Assembly: GCF_006517255.1 (NCBI RefSeq) | Contig: NZ_CP041185.1 | Location: forward strand, 248,001 to 312,000 | Source: Janthinobacterium tructae | Lineage (GTDB): Bacteria; Pseudomonadota; Gammaproteobacteria; Burkholderiales; Burkholderiaceae_D | DNA: 64,000 nucleotides | Direction: 5' to 3' | Shown here: one piece after another, positions 16,019 to 23,916 of the stretch | Layout of the letters: every line of letters starts with the position of its first letter | How positions within the stretch are numbered: the stretch's first letter is position 1 | Made by a program: the position numbers and the translations under genes | Notes under the pieces: model-generated | The model's input: only the letters and a program-made list of their open reading frames with translations | What the model was told of the DNA's origin: nothing | The model's database searches: none

Positions 16019-17223
16019 AGGCGCGCAACCTGACCCTGGTGCTGGCCGGCCTGGCCATGCTGGGTCCGTTCGCCACCGATACTTTCTTGCCATCGTTTCC
16101 CGCCATCGGCACGCATTTCGACGTCAGCAGCGTGCTGGTGCAGCAGACTCTGAGCGTCTACCTGGCCGCCTACGCCTTCATGACCTTGTTCTACGGCACC
16201 TTGTCCGACTCGTTCGGCCGCCGTCCCGTGATCCTGGCATCCCTGCTGATCTTTGCCGTCGGCTCCATCGGCGCCGCGTTCGCGCCCAGCTTTGGCTGGC
16301 TGCTGTTCTTCCGCGGCATGCAGGGCGCCTCGGCGGGAGCGGGCAGGGTCATCGGGCAAGCCATCGTGCGCGACACCTTGTCGGGCGCGGCCGCGCAAAA
16401 GATGCTGGCCAACATCATGATGGTATTCGGCATCGCACCTGCCATCGCCCCCATCATCGGCGGCTGGCTGCACGTGGCCTACGGCTGGCAATCGACGTTC
16501 GTCTTCACCTTTTCCGTCACCGTGCTGCTGGCGCTGGCCTGCTTGAAAGGCTTGCCGGAAAGTTTAGCCGTCGAGCAACGCCAGCCTTTTCACCCAGGTA
16601 ACATCGCGCGCAATTACTGGCTGGCCTTGCGCCACCGGGCATTCCTCTTGCGTTCGCTGGCCGTGGCCTTTGCCTTTGGCGGCTTTGCCCTGTACATCGC
16701 CTCGGCCCCGCATTTCATCCTGGAATTGCTGCGTCTGCCGGAAACGGCGTTTGGCTGGATGTTCATCCCCATGGTGGCGGGTCTGGTGCTGGGCTCGGCG
16801 CTGTCGGGCAAGCTGGCCCATGCGGTGAAAAGCGCCGTGCTGGTGCGCTGGGGCTTGCTGGCCATGGCGGCCACGGGGGCGCTCAACATCGCTTACAACC
16901 ACTGGTTCGCGGCCAGCATCCCGTTCGCCGTCGTGCCCGTGATGCTGTACGCGTTTGGCATGTCGCTGGCTTTGCCGGGCATGACCATGTCGACGCTCGA
17001 CATCTTCCCGCAGATGCGGGGCCTGGCCGCCTCCCTGCAAAACTTCGTGCAAATGCTGGTGTTTGCGCTGGTGTCCGGTTTTGTCGCACCGTTGCTGTTC
17101 GACAGTGCCTTCAAGCTGGCGCTGGGACAGGCTTCTGCCGTGGTGCTGGCCGCCGTATTCTGGTGGCTGGGCAGCCGCCAAGTGACGGGGCAGGGTGCAT
17201 CTGCAATTATCAAAACAACATGA
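16015..17223 (+). CDS. Bcr/CflA-type MFS drug exporter
   Basis: A 402-residue inner-membrane transporter with 12 predicted helices, DHA1 Bcr/CflA subfamily. Marks are TDTFLPSFPAIGTHF in helix 1, the loop motif GTLSDSFGRRPVILAS between helices 2 and 3, and RGMQGASAGAGRVIGQAIVR in helix 4. It would export drugs or toxic metabolites with proton antiport. It begins inside the stop of the CecR-type repressor (ATGA overlap) and forms a two-gene regulated operon with it. Confidence 0.92.
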   Translation: MKARNLTLVLAGLAMLGPFATDTFLPSFPAIGTHFDVSSVLVQQTLSVYLAAYAFMTLFYGTLSDSFGRRPVILASLLIFAVGSIGAAFAPSFGWLLFFRGMQGASAGAGRVIGQAIVRDTLSGAAAQKMLANIMMVFGIAPAIAPIIGGWLHVAYGWQSTFVFTFSVTVLLALACLKGLPESLAVEQRQPFHPGNIARNYWLALRHRAFLLRSLAVAFAFGGFALYIASAPHFILELLRLPETAFGWMFIPMVAGLVLGSALSGKLAHAVKSAVLVRWGLLAMAATGALNIAYNHWFAASIPFAVVPVMLYAFGMSLALPGMTMSTLDIFPQMRGLAASLQNFVQMLVFALVSGFVAPLLFDSAFKLALGQASAVVLAAVFWWLGSRQVTGQGASAIIKTT

Positions 17224-17345
17224 CGGGCCTTGGAAAAGAGTGGCATGCTTCCTGCTTTGTTACACTGTGACAATCAGACCCCCGCTGCGGGCGCCACAGC
17301 ACGCTCGCGGGTCTAAGCAGTTTTGCAACTTTACCTTTGGCTATC

Positions 17346-18692
17346 ATGCACTTGATTAACTCCAGTTTGAACCACGCCTTGCGCGTGCCGCTGGCTGCGG
17401 AAATCCACTCGCGGCCGTTTTTGCAGCTCGATGCTCCCGAGCTGATCACCCATCTGGCCGTCTACAAGGATGACAGCGCGGCGCCCGGTGCGTCGAATAT
17501 GGCGGCCCAGCACGCCACCCTGGCGGCCCTGTGCACGCATTTCGGTGTCACGCCGCCCGCCGCTGAAGCCAAGTATTTTTATTACGACTTTGGCCGCTTC
17601 CGCCTGAAATGGGAATGCCATACGGAATTTGCCACGTTTACCTTCGCCGAACATCCGGGCGCCGCCTTGCCTTTGGAACAGGCGTTCGAGCGCATGCCCC
17701 TGGAACAGTTGCCGCAGCAGTGGCTGGCGGGCTTGAAGGGCAAGCTGATGGTGGCCGCCCACGTGGTGCTCGAGCAGGCAACGGAGCCCGCCGAGATTTT
17801 CATGCAGGGCTTGTCGCGTGTGTTCGAGGGCAATACCCTGGCCGGCAGCAAAGTGTTGCAGGGCGGCGAATTGTGGACGGATTTTACGATCCAGTCGGAC
17901 GGCTTCAGCCGTTTCGTTATCCGCGATGCGGGCATGCACTCGCAGCAGTCGGGCCGTTTGGTGCAACGCGTGCTGGAAATCGAAACTTACCGCATGATGG
18001 CTTTATTGGGCCTGCCCTACGCCATGCAGGCGGCGCCATCGTTGAACGCCATCGAAAACGAACTGGCGACCCTGGCCGCCGCCATGGTCGATACGGACGA
18101 CGCGCCTGGCCTTGCCAAGGCTGACGAGGGCGTTGCCGAGCAAGCCTTGCTTGACCGCATCACGCGCCTCGCGGCCCGCATTGAGAAGCTGTCACTCGAC
18201 AATAGCTACCGATTTTCCGCCTCGAAAGCCTACATGGGCCTGGTCAAGGCGCGTATCGACGAGTTGCGCGAAGAGCGCATCGAGGGCATCCCGACGGTCG
18301 AGGAATTCATGGATCGCCGTTTGACGCCTGCCATGAACACGTGCGAAGCGATGGCCAGCCGCCAGGAAGCGATGGCGCAGCGCATCGCCAACACGAATGA
18401 CTTGCTGCGCACGCGCGTGGGCATCGTGCAGGAATTGCAAAACAGGCAAATCCTGCAATCGATGAATGCGCGCGCGGCGCAGCAGCTGCAGCTGCAGCAA
18501 GCGGTGGAAGGCTTGTCCGTGGCGGCCATTTCGTACTACGTGATCGGCCTGTTCAGCTACACAGGCAAGGCGGCCAAGGTGCTGGGCCTGCCCGTGAACC
18601 CGGAAATCCTCGTCGGCGCCCTGGTGCCGTTCGTGGCGGCCGGCGTGTGGCTGGGGCTGCGCCGCATGCATCACAAGCTGCACGCTGACTGA
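17346..18692 (+). CDS. DUF3422 family membrane-anchored protein
   Basis: A 448-residue protein of the DUF3422 family, of unknown function. Conserved stretches include NHALRVPLAAEIHSRPF near the start, a central acidic/aromatic core (YFYYDFGRFRLKWECHTEF), a long coiled-coil-rich part (about 250-400) and two hydrophobic helices at the C-terminus (about 395-440), giving a tail-anchored topology. I start at the ATG at 17346; an in-frame TTG lies 9 bases earlier. It stands alone. Catalytic residues are not evident. Confidence 0.88.
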   Translation: MHLINSSLNHALRVPLAAEIHSRPFLQLDAPELITHLAVYKDDSAAPGASNMAAQHATLAALCTHFGVTPPAAEAKYFYYDFGRFRLKWECHTEFATFTFAEHPGAALPLEQAFERMPLEQLPQQWLAGLKGKLMVAAHVVLEQATEPAEIFMQGLSRVFEGNTLAGSKVLQGGELWTDFTIQSDGFSRFVIRDAGMHSQQSGRLVQRVLEIETYRMMALLGLPYAMQAAPSLNAIENELATLAAAMVDTDDAPGLAKADEGVAEQALLDRITRLAARIEKLSLDNSYRFSASKAYMGLVKARIDELREERIEGIPTVEEFMDRRLTPAMNTCEAMASRQEAMAQRIANTNDLLRTRVGIVQELQNRQILQSMNARAAQQLQLQQAVEGLSVAAISYYVIGLFSYTGKAAKVLGLPVNPEILVGALVPFVAAGVWLGLRRMHHKLHAD

Positions 18693-18766
18693 GCGGGACG
18701 ACACTGCGCTATCATTTTTGCTATCTTTCAACATTCGACCGTCAGGTGTTCTGAAAAGGAAAATGC

Positions 18767-20278
18767 GTGCTACCGAATGTTGGAGATGTTTACAGTGTGT
18801 TTTCGTCCGAGTTGCAGCAGTACGTGGCTTGCCAGGTCACCCGCGTCAAGGATGCTTCATCGTCCAGGCCGTTAGCTGCCGTGCTGGAGCTGGACTGGGC
18901 CGGTGACGCCTTGCCCGATGCGGCCGCCGTGCAAGCCATGCGGCCGCTGCTGTGCGATTATTCCTTCTGGAACAAGCGTCACGATCACTGCTATGCCTCG
19001 GCGAACGTGCCGCCTGGCCATACCCTCGTCGGCAATATCGCGCCGCTGGTGGATGTGGAAGTCAACAGCTACCGCAGCGGCTGGAACGTGGGCGACAGCG
19101 TGCTGCGCCAGCGGACCTGGGAGCGCATCGATCCGCTGCGGCGCCAGCAGTTCAAGGCCGCGTCGCGCGAGCGTGAAGTGACGCTCGGCGGCCACGTCTT
19201 CCGCCAGAACGCGACGAAAATCAATGACAGCGTCTTGCAGGCGCTGGGTGACCTGTCCGAACTGGAGCAGCTGCCTTGCCTGATGTCCATCGAGACCAGC
19301 CACGGCACGCCAGCCTTGATGGAGTTTATCCAGGGCAATCCCTTCATTAATGAGCTGGACTGGCAATCATCGACGGTGCATGCGCTCGATTTCAGCGGCA
19401 GCGGCCTGGAACGCCTGATCCTGCAGCCCGATGGCGTCAGCAGCCTGGTCTTGAACAAAGGCTTGGGTCTGCTCGCGCTGCGCAGCGCGCCATCGCCGGC
19501 GCTGCGCATCAAGGATGGCGCCGATGGCCGCCATCTGACACTGCAGTGCAAGCAGACTCTGCCGCCGTTCCACGGTCTCGACCAGTTGGGCGGCCTGTCG
19601 CTGGTCGGCATGAAAGAAGTCGATCTGGCGCAAGTGGCGCAGCGCTTTCCTCACCTGACGGCCTTGCGTATCTGGGGCAAGCCGGGGCTGGCGTCGCAGA
19701 TGGCCAGCCTTGCGCAGCTGACTCAGTTGCGGATGTTCACCGCCTGTGATCTGTTCGCTTACACGGCGGAGGAGTTTCCATCGGTCTCGCAATTGCCGCA
19801 GTTGTCGGTCCTGTGGCTGACCAGCTTGCCCGCCGATGCCGCCAAGGCCATCAAGGCCGGCTACAAGAAAGCGGCGGCGCTGGGACTGGATTTGTCGGTC
19901 ACCAAGGCGCGCAAGCCGGAATGGCTGGCGGAAAACCTGCTCAACCCGTTCCGCGACTGGGATGGCCGCGAACATATTTCCCCTGCGTATGCGAAAAAGG
20001 CGGCGCTGGCCTACAAGAACATGCTGGCCGTGACGCGCGGCATCGATGCCGCCATGGCGGCGACGGCGGCGGCCGCCGCGCTGGAAGCGATGGTCACCGC
20101 CTATGTCGCGGAATTCAACAAGATCGAGCGGCGGACGAGCATCATCGAGACGGTCGAGCGCGAGGAAATTTATACGGTGCTGGCGGAATTGCTGGCCCAA
20201 CTGGCGCAGCAACTGGGGCCGGCGCTGGTCGACGAGGCGGCCTTGCTGGCGCTGTTCGACCGCTTGCGCGAGTTCTAG
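18767..20278 (+). CDS. LRR-like protein with an Imm26-like N-terminus
   Basis: A 503-residue cytosolic protein I cannot assign firmly. The N-terminal 60 residues (VGDVYSVFSSELQQYVACQV) recall the GD(V/I)F-type start of Imm26-like immunity domains. Residues 190-345 show irregular leucine-rich repeats with phrases such as LERLILQPDGVSSLVLNKG, LGGLSLVGMKEVDLAQVAQ and LPQLSVLWLTSL. The last 130 residues are helical and Ala-rich. There is no signal peptide or membrane helix. Translation starts at a GTG with AAGGA 7 nt upstream. A role in protein binding, perhaps immunity or signalling, is suggested by the architecture alone. Confidence 0.7.
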   Translation: MLPNVGDVYSVFSSELQQYVACQVTRVKDASSSRPLAAVLELDWAGDALPDAAAVQAMRPLLCDYSFWNKRHDHCYASANVPPGHTLVGNIAPLVDVEVNSYRSGWNVGDSVLRQRTWERIDPLRRQQFKAASREREVTLGGHVFRQNATKINDSVLQALGDLSELEQLPCLMSIETSHGTPALMEFIQGNPFINELDWQSSTVHALDFSGSGLERLILQPDGVSSLVLNKGLGLLALRSAPSPALRIKDGADGRHLTLQCKQTLPPFHGLDQLGGLSLVGMKEVDLAQVAQRFPHLTALRIWGKPGLASQMASLAQLTQLRMFTACDLFAYTAEEFPSVSQLPQLSVLWLTSLPADAAKAIKAGYKKAAALGLDLSVTKARKPEWLAENLLNPFRDWDGREHISPAYAKKAALAYKNMLAVTRGIDAAMAATAAAAALEAMVTAYVAEFNKIERRTSIIETVEREEIYTVLAELLAQLAQQLGPALVDEAALLALFDRLREF

Positions 20279-20294
20279 GGCCATCGCCGAGCCA

Positions 20295-20328
20295 TCTAGA
20301 AAAAAAGTTCTAGACGCGAAGTTCTAGA
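20295..20328. promoter_or_regulatory. Three TCTAGA operator cores at 14-bp spacing upstream of blaI
   Basis: TCTAGA occurs at 20295-20300, 20309-20314 and 20323-20328, exactly 14 bases apart. The third is embedded in the perfect palindrome GTTCTAGAAC and the second in GTTCTAGA. They lie 18-50 bases before the blaI start and overlap a possible promoter (TATTCT at 20334-20339). Dyad operators of this size are typical for BlaI/MecI-type repressors, so these are the likely BlaI sites. Confidence 0.7.
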
Positions 20329-20345
20329 ACGGGTATTCTGGCGGC

Positions 20346-20738
20346 ATGTTAAAAAATACCTCCACTCCCCATCCCACGGCCGCCGAACTGGACCTGCTGC
20401 GCATCCTGTGGCGGCGCGGTCCGTCCGATGCCAGGGCCGTGTACGACGCCTTGGCCGAAGAGCGTGCCGACGCCAGCTACGCCACCGTGCTGCGCCAGTT
20501 GCAGCTGATGCATGGCAAGGGACTCTTGAGCCGCGATGAAAGTCAGCGGCCGCAGCTGTATGCGGCCGTCGACGCGCAGGAAAAGTTGCAAACGAGTTTG
20601 CTCAAGGATTTGATCGGCAAGGTGTTTTCCGGTTCCGGCAAGGCGCTGGTGCTGACGGCGCTGCGCGAGCACGTGAGCGACGCGGAGCGCCTGGAAATTG
20701 AAAAGATCCTGCGCAGCAAGGACGGCAAGGCGCCATGA
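20346..20738 (+). CDS. blaI: BlaI/MecI-family repressor
   Basis: A 130-residue winged-helix repressor of the BlaI/MecI/CopY family. The N-terminal domain shows TAAELDLLRILWRRGPSDAR followed by the recognition part ASYATVLRQLQLMHGKGLLS, and the C-terminal helices form the dimer interface. In the classical system BlaI blocks its own operon and a beta-lactamase gene until a BlaR1-type protease causes its cleavage. Here the gene overlaps the BlaR1-like gene by 4 bases, a metallo-beta-lactamase follows, and repeated TCTAGA sites precede it. No strong ribosome-binding site is visible. Confidence 0.92.
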   Translation: MLKNTSTPHPTAAELDLLRILWRRGPSDARAVYDALAEERADASYATVLRQLQLMHGKGLLSRDESQRPQLYAAVDAQEKLQTSLLKDLIGKVFSGSGKALVLTALREHVSDAERLEIEKILRSKDGKAP

Positions 20739-22492
20739 ACCTGGACATGCGCTTGGGCATCGAGTTGGGCAAGCTTGTCCCGGCGCTGGGCTGGGTCTTG
20801 CTGTATTTTGTCTGGCAGGGCGTGATCGTCGGCGCCGTCTCCGCTGTACTGCTCTGGCTGCTGCGCCATGCCAGCGCGCGCTGGCGCTATGCCGTCTGCG
20901 CGCTGGCACTGCTGCTGTGCCTGTGTATTCCCACCATCCATCTGCTGTCTCTGCTGTCCGGCACTTCACTGGCCCAGCTGCCGATGGCTGCGCCGCCCGC
21001 CTGGCGCGCCGCACTGCAAGCGTGGATGCCGGCCCTGGTGCTGGCCTGGAGCGCCGGCGTTGGCCTGATGAGCTTGCGCCTGTGCCTGGGCCTGGCCTGG
21101 GTCGGCAGGCTGCGGCGTCAGGCCGTGGCCGCCCCGGCCATCTGGCAGGCGCGCCTCGATGCGCTGGCGCTGCGCATGGGCTTGCACCGGCGGCTGCCGC
21201 TGAAGCTGCATGCTGGCCTGGCCAGTCCCGTCACCGTGGGCTTCTGGCGCCCCGTCATCCTGCTGCCGGCCGCCTTGCTGAGCGGCATGCCCGTCGCCTT
21301 GCTCGAAGCGCTGCTGGCGCATGAACTGGCGCACGTGCGGCGCTGGGATTACCTGGTCAATCTGTTGCAAAGCGTGGCCGAAGCGCTGCTGTTCTTCCAC
21401 CCCGTCGTCTGGTGGCTGTCGGCGCGCATGCGGGCCGAACGGGAACAGGTGGCCGACGCGCTGGCTGCGCAAGCGCTGCAAGACCCGCAGCAGCTGGCCA
21501 CGGCCCTGCATGCGCTATCGCTGCACACGGCCGCGCCGCAACATTCCGGCTTGCTGATGTCGGCCCGCGGCGGGGCGCTGCTGACGCGCATCGAACGCCT
21601 GATGGCCCCCGGCCCCGACACGGCCGGCTGGAAACTGGCCGTGCCGGCCTTGCTGCTGGCCTGCGCCACCTTGCTGTTGCAGGTGCAGGGCAAGCCTGCC
21701 GTCAGCGGGGCGACCCTGGCCGAGGCCGCCGTCGCGATGCTGGACTTGCCCGTCAGCGCGAAACACATGCTGGTATTTGACGACAGCACGGGCCAGGTTC
21801 TGATGGCGAAAGATGCGGATGCCGTCGTGCCCATCGCCTCGATCACCAAGCTGATGACGGCCATGGTGGTACTGGACGCGGGACTCGATCCCGATGAACA
21901 GCTGCGCATCGTGCGGGCCGATGGGGATGCTTCGCTGCAGCGCCACAGCCTGCTGGCCGATGGCGTGGCCGTGTCGCGCGGTGCGCTGTTGCAACTGGCG
22001 CTGCTGCCATCGGAAAACCGCGCCGCCGCCGCGCTGGCGCGTACCTATCCCGGCGGCAGCGCGGCGTTTCAGCAGGCACTGCAGGCAAAGATCCGGCACC
22101 TGGGCTTGCACCGCACTACCTTGCTGGACCCGGTCGGCAGCTCGCCCACGAATACGTCCACGGCCAGCGAGGTGGCGAAGATCGTCGCGGCGGCCGCGCG
22201 CTATCCGGACATCGCGCGCATCACCAGCCACCCGCAGGCCAGCGTGGCCGTCAATGGCAAGGTCCGTACCTTGCGCAACACCAACCCGCTGGTGGGCGGC
22301 AAGGGCTGGGACATTGTGCTGTCCAAGACGGGCAGCAGCCATGAGGCCGGCAGCTGTCTGACCATGCGCATGCGCAGCGGCGGCAAGCACGTCACCGTGG
22401 TGTTGCTGGACGCCGACGGCGCGCAGCGGCGCTCGCTCGACGCCGGCCACATCCGCGACACCCTGGCCGACAGGACTGGCCGCATGCACTGA
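20735..22492 (+). CDS. BlaR1-like M56 metalloprotease fused to S11 D,D-peptidase domain
   Basis: A 585-residue inner-membrane protein. The first half is an M56 (BlaR1/MecR1) protease with several N-terminal helices, the zinc motif HELAH at 196-200 and a further helix near 301-317. The second half, from about 335, is a penicillin-recognising serine peptidase of the S11 (PBP7/PbpG-like) class: S369-x-x-K372 (SITK), S426-E-N and K531-T-G. Classical BlaR1 carries a class D beta-lactamase-like sensor at this place; an S11 domain is different. Beta-lactam acylation of Ser369 could activate the protease to destroy BlaI. Start overlaps blaI (ATGA); a terminator-like hairpin and then the metallo-beta-lactamase follow. 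Confidence 0.9.
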   Translation: MNLDMRLGIELGKLVPALGWVLLYFVWQGVIVGAVSAVLLWLLRHASARWRYAVCALALLLCLCIPTIHLLSLLSGTSLAQLPMAAPPAWRAALQAWMPALVLAWSAGVGLMSLRLCLGLAWVGRLRRQAVAAPAIWQARLDALALRMGLHRRLPLKLHAGLASPVTVGFWRPVILLPAALLSGMPVALLEALLAHELAHVRRWDYLVNLLQSVAEALLFFHPVVWWLSARMRAEREQVADALAAQALQDPQQLATALHALSLHTAAPQHSGLLMSARGGALLTRIERLMAPGPDTAGWKLAVPALLLACATLLLQVQGKPAVSGATLAEAAVAMLDLPVSAKHMLVFDDSTGQVLMAKDADAVVPIASITKLMTAMVVLDAGLDPDEQLRIVRADGDASLQRHSLLADGVAVSRGALLQLALLPSENRAAAALARTYPGGSAAFQQALQAKIRHLGLHRTTLLDPVGSSPTNTSTASEVAKIVAAAARYPDIARITSHPQASVAVNGKVRTLRNTNPLVGGKGWDIVLSKTGSSHEAGSCLTMRMRSGGKHVTVVLLDADGAQRRSLDAGHIRDTLADRTGRMH

Positions 22493-22503
22493 TACCCCCC
22501 CCC

Positions 22504-22533
22504 GGGCGCGCCAGTGCGGGCGCCCTTCTTTTT
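22504..22533 (+). terminator. Hairpin with T-rich tail between the BlaR1-like and beta-lactamase genes
   Basis: A 6-bp GC stem (GGGCGC / GCGCCC) with a 10-base loop is followed by TTCTTTTT. It lies between the sensor gene and the beta-lactamase start and could end most transcripts, leaving partial read-through into the lactamase gene. Confidence 0.6.
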
Positions 22534-22550
22534 ACACTCTGGAGATGAAG

Positions 22551-23513
22551 ATGACACTATTGGCGAAGTTGATGCTGGCTACGGTTGCGACCATGGCGGC
22601 AAGCACGGTGCAGGCAAAGACGCCGGCCCCGGTGCAGGATAAACCTGTTGATTGCGACAGTTGCAAGGAATGGAATGCGCCCGTCAAGCCATTCAATATC
22701 CATGGCAATAGCTGGTATGTGGGCACGGCCGGCCTGTCCGCCGTGCTGGTGACGAGTCCGCAGGGCCATATCCTGCTCGACGGCGCGCTGCCGCAATCGG
22801 CGCCCCTGATTGTGGAAAACATCAAGGCGCTGGGCTTTCGCATCGAGGATGTGAAAGTCATCCTCAATTCGCATGCGCATTGGGACCATGCGGGCGGCAT
22901 TGCCGCGCTGCAACGTGCGAGCGGCGCCACGGTAGTGGCCAGCGCCTCGGGCGCGCTGGGGCTGCAAAGCGGCACGAATGGCAAAGATGATCCGCAATAC
23001 CAGGCTGATCCCGTCGTGCATGTCGCGAAAGTCGCCAAGGTCAAGGTGGTGGGCGAGGGCGATACCGTCAAGGTGGGCCCATTGGTATTGACCGCCCACA
23101 TGACACCGGGCCACACGCCCGGCGGCACGACATGGACCTGGACCTCGTGCGAAGGCGCGCGCTGCCTGAACGTGGTGTACGCGGATAGCCTGAACCCGTA
23201 TGCCAGCGGTGATTTCACGTATACAGGAAAAGGCGCAGGCAAAGGCAAGACGCCCGATATTTCGGCCTCGTTCGAAGCGAGCATCGCCAAGGTGGCCGCC
23301 TTGCCATGCGACATCATCATCCCCGTGCATCCGGGCACGACGGACGTGCTGGGCAAGGCGGCCAAGCGCAGCGGCACGGACAATCCCCTGATTGACGCCA
23401 ACGCCTGCCGCGCCTATGCGGCCGAAGCGGGCGGCTTGCTGGCCAAGCGCCTGGTGAAAGAGCGGGGCCTTGCCTTGCCTGCGGAAGCCAAGGGTGCCGC
23501 GCACGCGCATTAA
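22551..23513 (+). CDS. bla: Subclass B3 metallo-beta-lactamase (THIN-B-like)
   Basis: A 320-residue periplasmic zinc beta-lactamase of subclass B3, expected to hydrolyse penicillins, cephalosporins and carbapenems. A signal peptide ends at TVQA near residue 22. The B3 zinc ligands are all present: HAHWDH at 108-113 (His, His, Asp, His), His188 in TPGHTPGG and His260 in PVHPG. Ser (ADSL) stands where B1 enzymes have Cys. The ATG at 22551 is preferred because GGAG lies 6 nt upstream; the ATG at 22545 abuts it. The enzyme class matches THIN-B of Janthinobacterium; identity cannot be judged here. Upstream are the BlaI and BlaR1-like genes. Confidence 0.93.
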   Translation: MTLLAKLMLATVATMAASTVQAKTPAPVQDKPVDCDSCKEWNAPVKPFNIHGNSWYVGTAGLSAVLVTSPQGHILLDGALPQSAPLIVENIKALGFRIEDVKVILNSHAHWDHAGGIAALQRASGATVVASASGALGLQSGTNGKDDPQYQADPVVHVAKVAKVKVVGEGDTVKVGPLVLTAHMTPGHTPGGTTWTWTSCEGARCLNVVYADSLNPYASGDFTYTGKGAGKGKTPDISASFEASIAKVAALPCDIIIPVHPGTTDVLGKAAKRSGTDNPLIDANACRAYAAEAGGLLAKRLVKERGLALPAEAKGAAHAH

Positions 23514-23519
23514 ACGGTT

Positions 23520-23843
23520 TTACCCGGCCGCCTGCTGCTGTTTTTGCAGGCGTTTCAGGAACACCGTCATTTCCTTGACGGCTTGCAGGTCGCCTTGCTG
23601 CTGGGCTACTGTGACGCCCGTGGCCCAGGCGGCCTGCGCTTCCTCCAGCCGGCCCAGCTGGTGCAGGGCCTTGCCCAGCAGTTTCCAGGCGGCCGAGTAG
23701 CCGGGTTGTTGCACGGTGGCTTGCGCCAGATGCAGGGCCGCTTGCTCGGCGTCATGCTCTTTCAGGCAGGCATCTCCCAGGCCAAAGCGCAGCAGGGCGC
23801 TGTCGCGTCCCTGCGCCAGCAGTTTTTCCAGTTTTTCACGCAT
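23520..23843 (-). CDS. Small TPR-repeat protein
   Basis: A 107-residue cytosolic protein made almost only of tetratricopeptide helices, with the pattern ALLRFGLGDACLKEHDAEQA, AALHLAQATVQQPGYSAAWK and LLGKALHQLGRLEEAQAAWA. It would be a protein-binding adaptor. I start at the ATG at 23843, which has GAGG 6 nt upstream; the frame is open for eight codons more, across an inverted repeat. It ends 7 bases from the convergent metallo-beta-lactamase gene. Confidence 0.82.
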   Translation of the reverse strand: MREKLEKLLAQGRDSALLRFGLGDACLKEHDAEQAALHLAQATVQQPGYSAAWKLLGKALHQLGRLEEAQAAWATGVTVAQQQGDLQAVKEMTVFLKRLQKQQQAAG

Positions 23844-23859
23844 TGCCGGCCTCATCTTG

Positions 23860-23883
23860 ATATGCAAGTATATTCTTGCATAT
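23860..23883. promoter_or_regulatory. Inverted repeat upstream of the TPR gene
   Basis: ATATGCAAG and CTTGCATAT form perfect 9-base arms around a 6-base AT centre, 17 bases upstream of the TPR start. The symmetry and AT-rich surroundings suggest a repressor site overlapping the promoter. Confidence 0.5.
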
Positions 23884-23916
23884 TAACGCTTCAGTGCGCG
23901 GGAAACAAGCCCGCGT

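Noticed and set aside
21515-22489. 324-codon minus-strand frame opposite the BlaR1-like gene
   Set aside because: No family similarity; the plus strand has the complete SITK, SEN and KTG motifs.
22551-23513. Naming the lactamase as THIN-B itself
   Set aside because: Class and likely genus fit, but allele-level identity needs a comparison I cannot make.
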